From Beijerinckiaceae bacterium (lineage in GTDB: Bacteria; Pseudomonadota; Alphaproteobacteria; Rhizobiales; Beijerinckiaceae), in NCBI GenBank assembly GCA_019745195.1, contig JAIETL010000003.1, positions 62,001 through 126,000 of the forward strand: a stretch of 64,000 nt of DNA. Direction: 5' to 3'. This document shows, piece by piece, positions 24,136 through 33,151 of this stretch; within the stretch, counting starts at the first letter, position 1, and each line of letters opens with the position of its first letter. A model generated the notes under the pieces. That model was not told the DNA's origin and searched no databases. It saw nothing but the letters and a program-made list of their open reading frames with translations. Both the position numbers and the translations under genes were made by a program.

Positions 24136-25707
24136 TCAGCCGGCCGATCTCACGCCTGAAAACGCATCGTCCTCGCCCGTCTTGAGCAGAAAGGCGGGTA
24201 TCCCTTGCGGGCGCTTCTGCTCGGGCCGGAGCGCCGAGACGAACTCCGTCTTGCCCCTGCGCCTGACCAGATCGTCCTTCGCCGCCTTGCGCAGCGCGGC
24301 ATCGGTCATGAGGTCGAAACCCGCCCCGGCGAGAATACGCGCCGTATTGAGCGATCCCTTGTCCCCGATCGACATTCCGCCACAGGCCGTGACCGCCCAT
24401 GTATGCAGGCTCACCCCGAGCGGCATGGTCGGCCAGCCGAAGATGCCGACCGGCGTGATATAGCTGACATCGCCGACATCGGTCGATCCGCCGGCGGAGA
24501 TCTCGCCGAGTTGTGGCAGCACGCGCGTCGCCAGCCCGGCCTCGGGCAGGTTCATTTCCTTCTGGCAGGCGCGGGCGAAGGCCTGTTCCTCCGCTGTCCA
24601 TTCGAGCGGCGTGGCGCTCAGATGGCGGTGCATATGCGCGATCAGCGTGTCGTTCGGCAGCAGGTCGTACATGCCGTAATACAGGTCGTATTCGGCCTTG
24701 GTCTGCGTCGCCAGCGCCGCGCCTTCCGCGACCTGCCGCGCCCACTCCGTCATGGCAACGACCTGCGCCCGGTCGACGCCCCGGATCGTCAGCCAGACCT
24801 GCGCGAAATCAGGGACGATGTTGGGCGCGACGCCGGCGTTCTCGTAGATGTAGTGCAGCCGCGATGTCGGCTGGACATGCTCGCGCATCAGGTTGATGCC
24901 ATGGGCGAAGAGTTCGGCGGCCTTGAGCGCGCTGCGCCCGTCCCAGGGGTTGTTGCCGGCATGGGCCGTGCGGCCGCGAAAGCGGATGCGCTGCGAATTG
25001 TTCGCCGCCATGCGGATCGCGCCCGTCCCCGCGATCGGGGCCGGGTGCCAGGCGAGGCAGGCGTCGCAATCGTCGAACAGCCCGTCTCGCGCCATATAGA
25101 CCTTGACGCCCTGGCTCTCCTCCGAGGCGCAGCCATAGACTCTGATCGTGCCCGCCGTGCCGGCCTGCTGCATCATCCGCTTCAGCGCCATCGCACCGCC
25201 GGTGCAGCCGGCGCCGAGCATGTTGTGGCCGCAGCCATGGCCGACCTCCGCGCCGGTGGGGCCCGGCGTCTGACGCGGCTCGGCGGCGTTGCCCAGCCCC
25301 GGCAGCGCATCGTATTCCGGCAGGTAGCCGATGATCGGGCCGCCGGTTCCTTGCGTCCATTGCGCGATGAAGGCGGTCGGCGTGCCCGATGTCCCCGTGC
25401 TGGTGATGGTGAAGCCGGCCGCCTGCAATTCGCGGATATGGATCGCCGAGGATTTGGCCTCGTGCAGCGAGCGCTCCGGATTGGCCCAGACCTCCCGTGA
25501 AATCCGCAGGATCGGGTCGCGCAGATCGGCGACCGCGCGGGCCGCGACGGCAGACGAGGCTGGCGGTGGTGTGGCGGCGGCGGGCGGCGCAGCGGGAGCT
25601 TGCGCCAGCACGACGCCGCCCGAAGCCAGCGTGGTCGCGCCACCGGCTGCGCTGGCCGCCAGCAACGAGCGGCGGTCGATCCCGGTTCTGTCCTTTTGCG
25701 CCATCAT
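24136..25707 (-). CDS. M20-family amidohydrolase (AbgB-like), Tat-exported
   Basis: 523 residues. A twin-arginine-type leader (DRRSLLAASAAGGATTLA) and an Ala/Pro linker precede an M20D metallopeptidase domain. LPEYDALPGLG, GHGCGHNMLG and CASEESQGVKV carry metal ligands; TAHAGNNPWDGRSALKA is the lid/dimerisation segment. Closest in style to AbgB (p-aminobenzoyl-glutamate hydrolase subunit) proteins, which cleave amide bonds of N-acyl amino acids. An export signal on an AbgB-like protein is uncommon. The gene follows a phenol-pathway-like outer membrane gene after 16 bases. Confidence 0.85.
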   Translation of the reverse strand: MMAQKDRTGIDRRSLLAASAAGGATTLASGGVVLAQAPAAPPAAATPPPASSAVAARAVADLRDPILRISREVWANPERSLHEAKSSAIHIRELQAAGFTITSTGTSGTPTAFIAQWTQGTGGPIIGYLPEYDALPGLGNAAEPRQTPGPTGAEVGHGCGHNMLGAGCTGGAMALKRMMQQAGTAGTIRVYGCASEESQGVKVYMARDGLFDDCDACLAWHPAPIAGTGAIRMAANNSQRIRFRGRTAHAGNNPWDGRSALKAAELFAHGINLMREHVQPTSRLHYIYENAGVAPNIVPDFAQVWLTIRGVDRAQVVAMTEWARQVAEGAALATQTKAEYDLYYGMYDLLPNDTLIAHMHRHLSATPLEWTAEEQAFARACQKEMNLPEAGLATRVLPQLGEISAGGSTDVGDVSYITPVGIFGWPTMPLGVSLHTWAVTACGGMSIGDKGSLNTARILAGAGFDLMTDAALRKAAKDDLVRRRGKTEFVSALRPEQKRPQGIPAFLLKTGEDDAFSGVRSAG

Positions 25708-25723
25708 CGCCTCCCGTTTCTCG

Positions 25724-26689
25724 TCAGATGTCCTGCTTGGCCGCAGGCTGCGGAACCCAGAGCGGAAAGCCGACGCTCAGAAAGACGGAATCGCCCTTGA
25801 GCCGCCGACGGCTCTCGACCTCGTGGAAATACCGCAGCCGAGCGGTCACCGGCAGCGCGCCCAGCTTGAACGAGTAGCCAAGACCGGCGCCGACCGCCCA
25901 GACCCGCCCCTTGAAAGCGCCGAGCGCCGCGCCGGCTCCGGTATCGTCGGACAGTTGCTGGTAGACATAGCCGGCCGGACCGAACGAGAAGCCGTTGGCG
26001 AATGTCTTCGCGACCGACCATTCCCAATGCAGTTCGGTTCCGCTGCGATAGCGCGTCGCGCGGTTCTCGCGGTTGAGCGTGACGCCAAGCGTGTTGCTGA
26101 CATCGATGCCGATGGTCGGCTCGATCCAGCTCAATGTGCCGAAGAGATCGACCGCGCCGCGATGCTTGGCGACATTGGCCAGCTCGCCTCTCCGGTAGTC
26201 GCCGATCGGGAGGAAGCCGGTCAGGCCGAGCTGCCAGTGAAAATCGTCCCGCCGCCAGCCGAGGAACGCGCTGACGGAGGGGTCGGCGAAGGTCGTCACG
26301 CTGTCGGCGAGCCGAAGTGGGCCGATGGTGCCGCGAACCGCCACATCGCCATAGGGCGCTGTCAGCGAGACGCCGAGCCGCCCGCCCAACAGCTCCACCG
26401 GCGTAACCAGAAGGAAGGTGGGCATCGCGACATTGGCCCGGACCCGGGCGCTGCCGAGGATCGAGCCGCCCTCGAACGGGATGCGGCCGGAGATGCGGCC
26501 GCCGTAGGAATAGAACTGGCTCGAAAAGAACAATCCGGTCGGCGGGGTGACGCCGGCGGCAGGCCCGCGGATGCCGAGGATATAGGCCCCGGCCGCGCTT
26601 TCGGCGGCGGAGACCGTCGTCGATGCGGCGGCCAGCCCAGCGGCCGCAACGACTATCCGGCGAGCATGTCTGCCTGTCGTCATGCGCAC
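25724..26689 (-). CDS. Outer-membrane protein of the phenol-MetA/SphA-like family
   Basis: 321 residues with a signal peptide (cleavage after VSA, about residue 28). The mature part alternates short hydrophobic and polar strands and ends in a beta-strand, as in barrels. Segments such as YILGIRGPAAGVTPPTGLFF, FLPIGDYRRGELANVAKHR and VGAGLGYSFKLG match the Phenol_MetA_deg family of putative outer-membrane uptake channels. It is upstream of and probably co-transcribed with the M20 hydrolase, which hints at uptake of an aromatic or amide substrate. Confidence 0.8.
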   Translation of the reverse strand: MRMTTGRHARRIVVAAAGLAAASTTVSAAESAAGAYILGIRGPAAGVTPPTGLFFSSQFYSYGGRISGRIPFEGGSILGSARVRANVAMPTFLLVTPVELLGGRLGVSLTAPYGDVAVRGTIGPLRLADSVTTFADPSVSAFLGWRRDDFHWQLGLTGFLPIGDYRRGELANVAKHRGAVDLFGTLSWIEPTIGIDVSNTLGVTLNRENRATRYRSGTELHWEWSVAKTFANGFSFGPAGYVYQQLSDDTGAGAALGAFKGRVWAVGAGLGYSFKLGALPVTARLRYFHEVESRRRLKGDSVFLSVGFPLWVPQPAAKQDI

Positions 26690-26936
26690 GATCCGCCCCG
26701 TCTGACTGTGCAGACGATGCTATGCTGGAGCCGCCGCGCGAGCCAGCACTTCCGTCGGCGTAGATCGCCGTGCGCCCTGTCGGACGCGAATTGGCGATCT
26801 GGCTTATTGGTTCTGGCTCGGAGTTTTCCGAAAAGTGGATCCCATTGTTCGGTCCGATGCACTGAGCCGTCCGCTCCTCTGGCTCCGGCAGAGCGGCCCG
26901 CGTGTCCGTGGAGCCGTCGATGTCGATCCGTCCGCG

Positions 26937-27926
26937 CTATTGCGGCTGCAGCGTGATGTTGGCCTTGCCTGCGACATCCTTCCAGCGCGCGATATCGGCT
27001 GTCAGGAAGGCCCTGAACTCGGACGGGGTGCTGCAGACCGTCTCGCCTCCCAGCACCGCGAGCTTGTCCTGAACCTCCTTGTCGGCGCAGGCCTTGCCGA
27101 TCTCGGCGTGGAGCCGGGCGACGATCGGCTCAGGCACGCCCTGGGGCGCAAGCAGCCCGAACCAGGCCACGGTCTCGTAGCCGGCGAAACCTGATTCCTC
27201 GACAGTCCTGACCTCGGGCAGGGTCGCGGCGCGCTTGCGCGTCGTCACGGCCAGAGGCGTGACCTGGCCGCTTTTGACCAAGCCGATCGCCGGCGGCAGG
27301 TTGACCGCCATGAACTCGACCTGGCCCGAGACGATGTCGTTGAGCGCGGGCGCGGCCCCGCGATAGGGCACATGCGTCGCCTCGATTCCGGTCAGGACCT
27401 TGAGGTATTCGGAGTTCATATGGGCCGAGGAGCCGTTGCCGCCCGAGGCGTAGCTCAGCTTGCCAGGATTGGCTTTCGCATAGGCCACCAGCTCGGCCAT
27501 CGAGGTGACCGGCAGCTTCTTGCTGGCGATGAAGATGTTGGGCGCCTTGTAGATCAGCGACACTGTCGTGAAGTCGCGCAGCGCGTCGTAGGGTACGGCC
27601 GCGTATGTGGCCGGAATGATGCCGTGGGAGCCGGCATTGCCCATGATGTACGTGTAGCCGTCGGCCGGCGCCTTCGCCGCCGCCGCCGAGCCGACGACGC
27701 CGCCGGCGCCGGTCCGGTTCTCGATCACGAAGGGCTGCCCGAGCGCCTGTCTCAGTTTTTCGCCGATCAGGCGGGCGGCGATGTCGGAGCCGTCGCCGGG
27801 CGAGCTCGGCACGATGATGGTGACCTGCCGCTCGGGCCAGCTTTGGGCCGAAACGCCGCTTGTCATCGCTGAGGCGAAGACCGCCGCAGCGAGGCCGAAG
27901 GCGAACGCGGAAACCGTTCTCATCAT
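26937..27926 (-). CDS. Bug-family tripartite tricarboxylate transporter binding protein
   Basis: 329 residues with a Sec signal (SGVSA cleavage) and the TctC/Bug hallmarks WPERQVTIIVPSSPGDGSD, NRTGAGGVVGS, YTYIMGN and SYASGGNGSSAHM. Binds a carboxylate in the periplasm. Membrane partners TctA/TctB are not adjacent, as is usual for Bug orphans. GGGGAGA precedes ATG 27926 (a second ATG follows at once). It is divergent from a GntR gene whose control region carries twin TGATCA sites, so it is probably repressed by that regulator. Confidence 0.88.
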   Translation of the reverse strand: MMRTVSAFAFGLAAAVFASAMTSGVSAQSWPERQVTIIVPSSPGDGSDIAARLIGEKLRQALGQPFVIENRTGAGGVVGSAAAAKAPADGYTYIMGNAGSHGIIPATYAAVPYDALRDFTTVSLIYKAPNIFIASKKLPVTSMAELVAYAKANPGKLSYASGGNGSSAHMNSEYLKVLTGIEATHVPYRGAAPALNDIVSGQVEFMAVNLPPAIGLVKSGQVTPLAVTTRKRAATLPEVRTVEESGFAGYETVAWFGLLAPQGVPEPIVARLHAEIGKACADKEVQDKLAVLGGETVCSTPSEFRAFLTADIARWKDVAGKANITLQPQ

Positions 27927-27942
27927 CGCAATTCTCCCCATA

Positions 27943-28003
27943 TGATCAAATACCATGCTATCGATGGCTTGACAGGAGAGTTATCGTATTCTTTTGATCA
28001 AAT
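27943..28003. promoter_or_regulatory. Twin GntR-type operator candidates and promoter
   Basis: ATGATCAAAT (27942-27951) and TTTTGATCAAAT (27992-28003) share a TGATCA core palindrome at 27943-27948 and 27995-28000. They sit between the divergent Bug and GntR/FCD genes, one close to each start codon. A TTGACA -35-like box lies at 27969-27974 between them. FCD regulators commonly bind short palindromes of this sort, so autoregulation and control of both transcripts is inferred. Confidence 0.55.
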
Positions 28004-28005
28004 CA

Positions 28006-28668
28006 ATGGGACTGATTCAAAGCCGCGCCGACTCGGTCAAGGATCTGATCCGGGACGATATCGTCTCGGGTGCGCTGGAGTTCGGCGCGCGGCTGCGGAT
28101 CGACGAACTGGCGGGGCGCTATGGCGCCAGCCACATGCCGGTGCGCGAGGCTCTGCGCAGCCTTGCCGGCGAGGGGCTGGTGGTCAGCGAGACCAACAAG
28201 GGCGCCCGCGTGGTCAGCGTCGACCGGCGACATGTCGAACATCTCTTCACCATCCGCATTGCCGTCGAGGTCGCGCTGGCCCGGCAAGCGGCGCTGGCGA
28301 TCACCGATACGCAGCTTGGCGCGGCTGTCGGGCTGGAGCGGGCGCGGCTGGCTTGCGTCGCCGGCGGCTACTATGCGCAGGGCGTAGCCCTTAACCAGCG
28401 CTTTCATCGCCGCATCTACGAAGCCGCGGGCAATGCCGAGGGCCTGGCGCTGCTCGACCGGCACTGGCTGCTGCTGGCGGCGATCTGGTCGCGCTACGGC
28501 TATCGGCCTGAGCGACTGGGCGGCGTCGCCAGCGACCACGACCATATTCTGCGGGCCCTGGCGGAGCGCGACGCCGATGCCGCCGGCACCCTGACCGCGG
28601 CCCATGTCACCAAGACCAGGCACGACATGATCGCCCAGATCATCGGCCGGGAGCAGAGCCGGCCATGA
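28006..28668 (+). CDS. GntR-family transcriptional regulator with FCD domain
   Basis: 220 residues. The winged helix is at about residues 5-70 (LIRDDIVSGALEFGARLR, YGASHMPVREALRSLAGEGLV), followed by the all-helical FCD effector domain with metal-binding histidines (NQRFHRRIYEAAGN and ASDHDHILRALAERD). ATG 28006 is used; a TTG at 27994 would lie inside the operator. The stop overlaps the ATG of the enolase-superfamily gene by 4 bases. It likely senses a sugar-acid or dicarboxylate related to that enzyme. Confidence 0.9.
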   Translation: MGLIQSRADSVKDLIRDDIVSGALEFGARLRIDELAGRYGASHMPVREALRSLAGEGLVVSETNKGARVVSVDRRHVEHLFTIRIAVEVALARQAALAITDTQLGAAVGLERARLACVAGGYYAQGVALNQRFHRRIYEAAGNAEGLALLDRHWLLLAAIWSRYGYRPERLGGVASDHDHILRALAERDADAAGTLTAAHVTKTRHDMIAQIIGREQSRP

Positions 28669-29804
28669 TCTCCGGGTTCGCCGTCGATCCCGTGCAGCGC
28701 GCGCGATTGAGTCTGGCGCGCGTCAGCGACCGCACGATCTGGGCCTTCGTCGAGATCGCCTGCGCCTCCGGGGCCGAGGGGGTGGGGGAGGCCAGTCTCG
28801 CCGGTCGTGAGTCCGCTCTCGTCGATTCGGCGATCGCTCATCTCCCCGCATGGCTTGCCGGCGCGCCGCTGCCGAATCCGGCATCCGCGCCGCCGCTGGC
28901 TTTGGCCGCGCTCGCGACGGCGTTCGACGTGGCGGGAGGCGATGCGGCGGCCAGACGCTCCGGCCTGTCGCTGGCCAGGATGCTGGGCGGCGCCGACGAG
29001 GCGAGGATCCCGCTCTATGCCAACATCAACCGCCGCACGCGCGATCGGTCGCCGGCAGGCTTTGGCGCCAGCGCGCGCGATGCGTTCGGGCGCGGCTTCG
29101 ACGCGGTCAAGATCGCCCCTTTCGACGAGGTCAGACCGGAGATGCGGGACGATGCCGAGGGGCGCGCGGCGCTCGACCTTGGCCTCGCGAGGATCGCCGC
29201 CGTGCGCGACACGCTTGGCGGCGCGCCGCGTCTCATGGTCGATTGTCACTGGCGTTTCGGGGAGGCGCTCTCATGGCGGCTGGTCGAGGCGGTTCGGCCT
29301 TTCAGTCTCTATTGGCTTGAATGCCCGGTGCCGGAAACCGCCGCCGCGATCCCCCATCTCGCCGTGCTGCGTCGGCGGCTCAACGCCAACGGCGTCCGTC
29401 AGGCCGGGCTGGAGGAATTCACCGGGGCTGAAGCGTTTCTCGCCTTCGCGCATGGCGGCGCCTATGACGTGATGATGCCGGACATCAAGTATGTCGGCGG
29501 CGTGGCTGAGATGCTGCGTACGGCAAGCGCGCTGGCCGCGCTTGGTATCGAAGTCTCGCCGCACAATCCGACCGGGCCGATCTGCCATGCCGCCAGCCTG
29601 CATGTCTGCGCGGCCTTGCCCGGCTTCACCATGCTGGAGACGCAGTTCGACGAGACTCCGTTCTTCCGGTCCTTGACGACGCCGCCGCCGCCAGGCGTCG
29701 ATGGCGGGGTTTCCGGGCTCCCCAAGGGAGGAGGGCTCGGTCTCGTGCTGGATCGGGCCGCGCTCGATCCGCGGATCACGCTGGAACTCGCTTTCAGAGC
29801 CTGA
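28665..29804 (+). CDS. Mandelate racemase/muconate lactonizing enzyme family (enolase superfamily)
   Basis: 379 residues. The C-terminal barrel carries the metal ligands in LMVDCHWRF (Asp), YWLECPVPE (Glu) and LEEFTG (Glu), and a possible catalytic Lys in FDAVKIAPFD; the His-containing SPHNPTGPICH is near the end. Likely a sugar-acid dehydratase or racemase in the cytoplasm. The N-terminal capping domain is shorter than usual. Coupled to the GntR gene, with the Bug binding protein divergent, it forms a small catabolic unit for an unknown carboxylate. Confidence 0.83.
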   Translation: MISGFAVDPVQRARLSLARVSDRTIWAFVEIACASGAEGVGEASLAGRESALVDSAIAHLPAWLAGAPLPNPASAPPLALAALATAFDVAGGDAAARRSGLSLARMLGGADEARIPLYANINRRTRDRSPAGFGASARDAFGRGFDAVKIAPFDEVRPEMRDDAEGRAALDLGLARIAAVRDTLGGAPRLMVDCHWRFGEALSWRLVEAVRPFSLYWLECPVPETAAAIPHLAVLRRRLNANGVRQAGLEEFTGAEAFLAFAHGGAYDVMMPDIKYVGGVAEMLRTASALAALGIEVSPHNPTGPICHAASLHVCAALPGFTMLETQFDETPFFRSLTTPPPPGVDGGVSGLPKGGGLGLVLDRAALDPRITLELAFRA

Positions 29805-29810
29805 TGCGGC

Positions 29811-31328
29811 TCAGGCCGCCCGCTCTTCCGGCTGCGGCACGGCCGCCAGCGTGTCCATCACCCGCTCGGCCGGCAGCGTCACGGTCACCTCGGTGCCTGC
29901 GCGGGGTTTCGACTTCAGGTGGAAGCCGCCATTGTGCAGGTCGATCAGTCCCTTGACGATCGGCAGGCCCAGGCCGGAGCCCTGTTCGGCCGTCTTGATC
30001 GCCAGCGAGCCGCGACCGAAGGTCTGCAGCACGATCGGGATCTCGTCCTCGGGGATGCCCGGCCCCGTATCGGTGATCGAGACATATTGTCCGCCATTGG
30101 CGGTCCAGCCGACCTTGATCGTGATGTCGCCGCCCTGCGGCGTGAACTTGATCGCGTTGGAGAGGATGTTCAGCACCACCTGCCGGATCGCGCGCTCGTC
30201 GGCCCAGATCTTTGGCAACTCGGGCTCGATCGCCTCGCGGATGGTCTGGGCCTTGGCGCGGGCGCGCAGGTTCAGCATGTGGCTGCAATCATCGACGATG
30301 CCGGCCAGCGAGAGCGCCTCCTCGTTGAGCTCGTATTTGCCCGCCTCGATGCGCGAGAGGTCGAGGATTTCGTTGATCAGGTTGAGCAGATGCTGGCCAG
30401 AGCCATGGATGTCGGCGGAGTATTCCTTGTAGGCGGCATTGGCGTGGGCGCCGAAGACCTCGTTCTTCATCACCTCGGAGAAGCCGAGGATGGCGTTGAG
30501 CGGCGTGCGCAATTCATGGCTCATCGTCGCGAGGAAGCGCGACTTGGCGAGGTTGGCTTCCTCGGCCTTGCGCCGCGCTTCGTCCGAATTGGCGGTTGCG
30601 GTCTCCAGCTCGGCGATGAGCGCGTCTTTTTCTGCCCGGAACTCGATGGTCGAGACCGAGCTTTTGTAGAGGCGGTTGGCGAGGAAGATGAAGAGCAATT
30701 GCGCGGCCGCCGCCATCATCACCATGGTGACGCTGTCGATGTCGCTGCGGCCCCAGAAAAAGGCCGTGATGCCGACCGTGATCGGGATCAGCCCGGCATA
30801 GACCGCGACCGGGATCGAGGCGGCGAGCATCACCGTCAGCGCGCTGACGATCAGCAGCGCCGTCGTCACGAAGACCTTTGCGCCCGGCGCGTCGCCCTGA
30901 GCGAAGAGCAGCAGGAGCAGCGACCAGGACAGTCCGTGAAAGCCCTCGGCCAGTGTGAAAAGCCGCCGCCAGAACCTGATTCTGACCTCGCCGGTCGCCT
31001 CGGCGAGGAAGCGGCGGCTGAGGATGATGATGATCACCGAGGCCAGCACGACAGTGCCGATCCAGGGCATCACCGCATAGGCCGGCACCCAGAGCAGGGC
31101 GGCCGACGCAATGCCGAAGGCGAGCACCAGGGTGCCGATCGAGCCGCTCATCCGGTACTGCGCGAACAGGCGCAGCAGTTCGTAGTCGAAGGCGCGGTCG
31201 AGCCCCGTCGAGGAGGTCAGCCGTTCGCGCACGGATTTGACCTCGCGCGTGACGAGCTTGCGGCGCGCCAGGGCTGCCGGGTCCGGCCCGCGCCCGCGCT
31301 GCACCTGTTCGGCCGTCACTTCCGCCAT
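29811..31328 (-). CDS. Membrane sensor histidine kinase
   Basis: 505 residues. About six TM helices (residues 60-215) are followed by a coiled-coil (IAELETATANSDEARRKAEE), the HisKA domain with the phospho-His in SHELRTPLNAILGFSEVM, and the HATPase domain with the N-box NILSNAIKF, G1 DTGPGIP, F-box LQTFGRG and G2 GSGLGLPIVKGL. It resembles the PleC/DivJ-like kinases of alphaproteobacteria. No response regulator gene is adjacent, so the partner is elsewhere. ATG 31328 is chosen; a TTG at 31343 has GGAG upstream and is an alternative. Confidence 0.88.
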   Translation of the reverse strand: MAEVTAEQVQRGRGPDPAALARRKLVTREVKSVRERLTSSTGLDRAFDYELLRLFAQYRMSGSIGTLVLAFGIASAALLWVPAYAVMPWIGTVVLASVIIIILSRRFLAEATGEVRIRFWRRLFTLAEGFHGLSWSLLLLLFAQGDAPGAKVFVTTALLIVSALTVMLAASIPVAVYAGLIPITVGITAFFWGRSDIDSVTMVMMAAAAQLLFIFLANRLYKSSVSTIEFRAEKDALIAELETATANSDEARRKAEEANLAKSRFLATMSHELRTPLNAILGFSEVMKNEVFGAHANAAYKEYSADIHGSGQHLLNLINEILDLSRIEAGKYELNEEALSLAGIVDDCSHMLNLRARAKAQTIREAIEPELPKIWADERAIRQVVLNILSNAIKFTPQGGDITIKVGWTANGGQYVSITDTGPGIPEDEIPIVLQTFGRGSLAIKTAEQGSGLGLPIVKGLIDLHNGGFHLKSKPRAGTEVTVTLPAERVMDTLAAVPQPEERAA

Positions 31329-31413
31329 GGCGTCGACACGCAACTCCAGCCCGGTGGCGCACCTTGCACGACCGGCTCGCCATCATGGTCGGCAAATCGT
31401 TAAGCTCTTCCTG

Positions 31414-31965
31414 ATGGCGCGCTTCGGATTCGGTCGTTCACGATACGGACTGCTCGGCTGGCGGCGCGTCGGCCGGCCGGTCGATCTCGTCGTGGCCCTT
31501 GGAATCATTGGGCTTCTGGCGATAGCCGGCGCAGTTTTGCAATATCGGCTCGGCCCGGCGCGCGAAGTGTCGGGCTCGGCCCGGGCGATCGATGGCGATT
31601 CGCTTCGCCTGAACGGCGAGGAACTGCGGCTGGAGGGGCTCGACGCGCCGGAGTACCGCCAGAGCTGCACGGCAAAATCCGGCGAAAGGGTCGCCTGCGG
31701 CGTCCTCGCGCGGCGGGCGCTGGAGGATATGCTGGCGCGCGGCCCGGTCAGATGCGAGATCGGCAAGGCTGATCGCTACGGCCGGGGCCTCGCACGTTGC
31801 AGCGCCGGCGACATCGACATCAACGCGGCGCTGGTCCGGCAGGGCCATGCGGTCGCCTATGGCGGCTATCGCGCCGAGGAGGCGCAGGCGAAAGCCGCCG
31901 GGCGCGGCCTCTGGGCGCTGAATTTCGAGCGGCCCGAGACGTGGCGGCGTTCGCAGGGGCGCTAG
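31414..31965 (+). CDS. Membrane-anchored thermonuclease-like protein
   Basis: 183 residues. One N-terminal TM segment (about residues 25-43) anchors a staphylococcal-nuclease-like domain: RAIDGDSLRLNGEELRLEGLDAPE contains the Ca-binding Asp and catalytic Arg, and DRYGRGLARC and AYGGYRAEEAQAKAAGRGLW complete the fold. Paired cysteines (SCTAKSGERVACG) could form a disulfide outside the cytoplasm. Probably a periplasmic-facing nuclease; substrate and role unknown. Confidence 0.83.
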   Translation: MARFGFGRSRYGLLGWRRVGRPVDLVVALGIIGLLAIAGAVLQYRLGPAREVSGSARAIDGDSLRLNGEELRLEGLDAPEYRQSCTAKSGERVACGVLARRALEDMLARGPVRCEIGKADRYGRGLARCSAGDIDINAALVRQGHAVAYGGYRAEEAQAKAAGRGLWALNFERPETWRRSQGR

Positions 31966-32067
31966 CAGCCTTGCATCCCCGCCACACAACCATCACGAAC
32001 GCGCCGGACATGGTTGACCGTGCCGCCTTCCTCATGGTCGGGTCGGATGCGGTCGAAAGGGAATGCG

Positions 32068-32679
32068 ATGAAGCTCTATGATGGCGGGCGGGCGCCCAAT
32101 CCGCGCCGGGTGCGGATTTTCTTTGCCGAGAAGGGCATTCCCTTGCCGGAGATCGTGCCGGTCGACATCGCGGCAAAGGAGCACCGAAGCGAGGCTTTTA
32201 CGCGCATGAACCCGCTGCAGCGGCTGCCGGTTCTGGAGCTCGACGACGGCACGGCGCTGGCCGAGACGATCGCGATCTGTCGCTATCTCGAAAGCCTCTA
32301 TCCCGACCCGCCCCTGTTTGGTCATGACGCCAGGACTCAGGCGCTGGTGGAGATGTGGAACCGGCGCGTCGAGCACGGCCTGTTCTCCAGCGTCGCCGCC
32401 GTGTTCAGGCATGGACACCCCTCGATGGCCGAGCTCGAGGATCAGGTGCCGGAATGGGCTGAAGCCAACCGCGAGCTGATCGACGACCATCTCTGGATTC
32501 TCGAACTCCAGCTCGCCGGAAACCGCTTCGTCTGCGGCGAGGCTCTGACCGTCGCGGATATCACGGCCGGCATCGCGATCGACTTCATGAAGCCCTCGCG
32601 CATTCCGCTGCCGGAGGATTTCGTCCAGATCAGGCGCTGGCACGCCGAGCTTGTCGCCCGGCCGAGCTGGAAGGCCTGA
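32068..32679 (+). CDS. Glutathione S-transferase family protein
   Basis: 203 residues. The thioredoxin-like N-domain (MKLYDGGRAPNPRRVRIFFAEKG ... NPLQRLPVLELDDGTALAETIAICRYLE) contains the cis-Pro and the Glu-Thr/Ser pair that bind glutathione; the helical C-domain includes FVCGEALTVADITAG, the N-cap box of GSTs. AAAGGGAATGCG precedes the ATG. The stop overlaps the start of the next gene by one base. Confidence 0.9.
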   Translation: MKLYDGGRAPNPRRVRIFFAEKGIPLPEIVPVDIAAKEHRSEAFTRMNPLQRLPVLELDDGTALAETIAICRYLESLYPDPPLFGHDARTQALVEMWNRRVEHGLFSSVAAVFRHGHPSMAELEDQVPEWAEANRELIDDHLWILELQLAGNRFVCGEALTVADITAGIAIDFMKPSRIPLPEDFVQIRRWHAELVARPSWKA

Positions 32680-33149
32680 TGCGGCGCCTTCTTGCCCTGG
32701 TGGCGTTGCTGGCGCTGACGGCTCTCCGGGCCGCCGCCGCCGAGCGCCTGAGCGGCGAGGCGATCAAGCGCGCCTTCGACGGGAACACGGTCTCCGGCCG
32801 TTACACCAGCGGCGGGTTTTTCACCGAGTATCACGATCCCAATGGCCAGGCGCTCGGCCATAATGGCTGGCAGCCCAACACGGACGCCTGCTGGACCACC
32901 CGCGCCGACGAGGTCTGCTACTATTATGGCCCGCAGACCGACCGCACGGTGCATTGCTTCACCGTCGAGCTGTCCGATCGCCTCTACGTGCTGCGCAACA
33001 CGTCCAACCGCCAGATCAACGCGCTTGCCACGGTCGAGCCCGGCAATCCGCGCCGGCACTCCGATGGCGGCCAGCCCTGGTATTGCGACGGGCTGATCTC
33101 GAAGGCGCCCGAGCCTCCCATGTCGCGGCGGCGTCTGGCGGGTCGGTAG
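32679..33149 (+). CDS. Secreted protein of unknown function, paralogue 1
   Basis: 156 residues with a Sec signal (cleavage after AAA, about residue 20). The mature part holds AERLSGEAIKRAFDGNT, PNTDACWT, VCYYYGPQ, HCFTVEL and YCDGLIS, including four spaced cysteines likely in two disulfides. It is clearly homologous over its whole length to the product of the next gene, so the pair arose by tandem duplication. I do not recognise a characterised family. The start overlaps the GST stop (TGATG), suggesting co-translation. Confidence 0.75.
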   Translation: MRRLLALVALLALTALRAAAAERLSGEAIKRAFDGNTVSGRYTSGGFFTEYHDPNGQALGHNGWQPNTDACWTTRADEVCYYYGPQTDRTVHCFTVELSDRLYVLRNTSNRQINALATVEPGNPRRHSDGGQPWYCDGLISKAPEPPMSRRRLAGR

Positions 33150-33151
33150 TC

